Source: Bradyrhizobium jicamae
Lineage (GTDB): Bacteria > Pseudomonadota > Alphaproteobacteria > Rhizobiales > Xanthobacteraceae
Length of the DNA: 52,002 bases
Direction of reading: 5' to 3'
Assembly (NCBI RefSeq): GCF_018130695.1
Contig: NZ_JAFCJX010000045.1
Span: 1-52,002 of the forward strand
Position numbers and translations under genes: made by a program. The notes beneath the pieces are model-generated. The model saw only the letters and a list, made by a program, of their open reading frames with translations, ran no database searches and was not told the DNA's origin. This document shows, in pieces, positions 51,680-52,002 of this stretch (positions are counted from its first letter, which is position 1; each line of letters begins with the position of its first letter).

Positions 51680-52002
51680 GGTGTCATCACCCGCGCACGC
51701 GGGTGATCCAGTATTCCAGAGACGGTTGTGATTGGGCCGATGGGCCGCGTACTGGGTCGCCCGCTCCAGTGCGCAATTGCGCACAAGGCGGGCGATGACA
51801 CTGAATGTGAGGACGCAGCTTCGCATTCTCGCGACATGATCTGTCCGAGTCTTGCATCTCGTTCCGCCCTCGCTCGATAACGAGGGCGCAGGGAAGACCG
51901 GGTGCACGCCGCACCCGCGGTCTCATGCGCCATGTGCACAAAAGAAAGTGCGCGCACGAGCATACAGGTTCGGCGGAGGCATCCGGCCTTCCCTGCGCGA
52001 TG
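51680..52002 (-). repeat. Dispersed intergenic repeat, right copy (inverted, reaches window edge)
   Basis: Read on the minus strand it begins CATCGCGCAGGGAAGGCCGG and aligns along its whole length with 3078–3401, including the GCGCAATTGCGC palindrome and the terminal ATCACCCGCG/CGCGGGTGAT hairpin. Differences are scattered substitutions and a few indels around the middle. It continues beyond the window. It has no transposase or credible gene. Confidence 0.87.

Overview
The window looks like chromosomal DNA of a Bradyrhizobium-type alphaproteobacterium (family Nitrobacteraceae). The reasons are the high G+C of most of the window, the gene order argS–SPOR–nagZ–scpAB–tatABC–serS–surE–pcm–nlpD–yajC–secDF, the ExoR-, DUF1127-, DUF1488- and DUF2189-type proteins, and intergenic repeats of a style I associate with Bradyrhizobium. 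The genus is an inference; no rRNA or tRNA gene is present to confirm it.

Layout. (1) 1–2696 is a visibly lower-G+C accessory block: the end of a ParA-like ATPase, whose reading frame is broken near the window start, then a SIR2-like protein and a DNA methyltransferase. The three genes are joined by stop/start overlaps and look like a defence or genome-maintenance module that I cannot match to a named system. (2) 2697–3709 has no gene and carries a long dispersed repeat (3078–3401). An inverted copy of it closes the window at 51680–52002. (3) 3710–6242 holds ilvD (branched-chain amino acids) overlapping exoR (periplasmic Sel1-repeat regulator), closed by a strong terminator. (4) 6315–11717 is a sugar-acid locus: gntR and an MFS transporter leftward, and an enolase-superfamily dehydratase, a gluconate 5-dehydrogenase and an L-idonate 5-dehydrogenase rightward. 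(5) 11770–17839 holds exonuclease III, a two-gene RND efflux system and an exported metal-dependent hydrolase.

(6) 17846–38675 is a core housekeeping stretch, nearly all on the plus strand: erpA (minus), dgt, argS, a SPOR protein, nagZ, scpA-scpB, tatABC, serS, surE, pcm, nlpD, yajC, secD-secF, a Mth938-type protein and an NDUFAF6-like protein. A single-domain response regulator with a FATGY motif and an EcfG-type promoter, and a DUF815 ATPase, are inserted on the minus strand. Protein export (Tat and Sec accessory subunits), cell-wall turnover (NagZ, NlpD, SPOR), chromosome condensation and tRNA charging are grouped here. (7) 38682–52002 holds DUF1488, an unusual kinase fused to an acyl-CoA-synthetase C-terminal domain, trmFO, a small DUF1127 gene, a 900-bp AT-richer intergenic region, a small exported protein, an MltB-type transglycosylase, a DUF2189 membrane protein, DUF3597, a Tat-exported FAH-family protein, a GNAT, TPR and SPW proteins, a decayed minus-strand gene, and an acyl-CoA synthetase followed by a tandem PPC/DUF296 protein.

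Three related REP-like hairpins (11730–11776, 29426–29498, 38973–39017) are scattered through the core, and one supplies the stop codon of xthA. I saw no tRNA, rRNA, CRISPR array, intact transposase or integrase.
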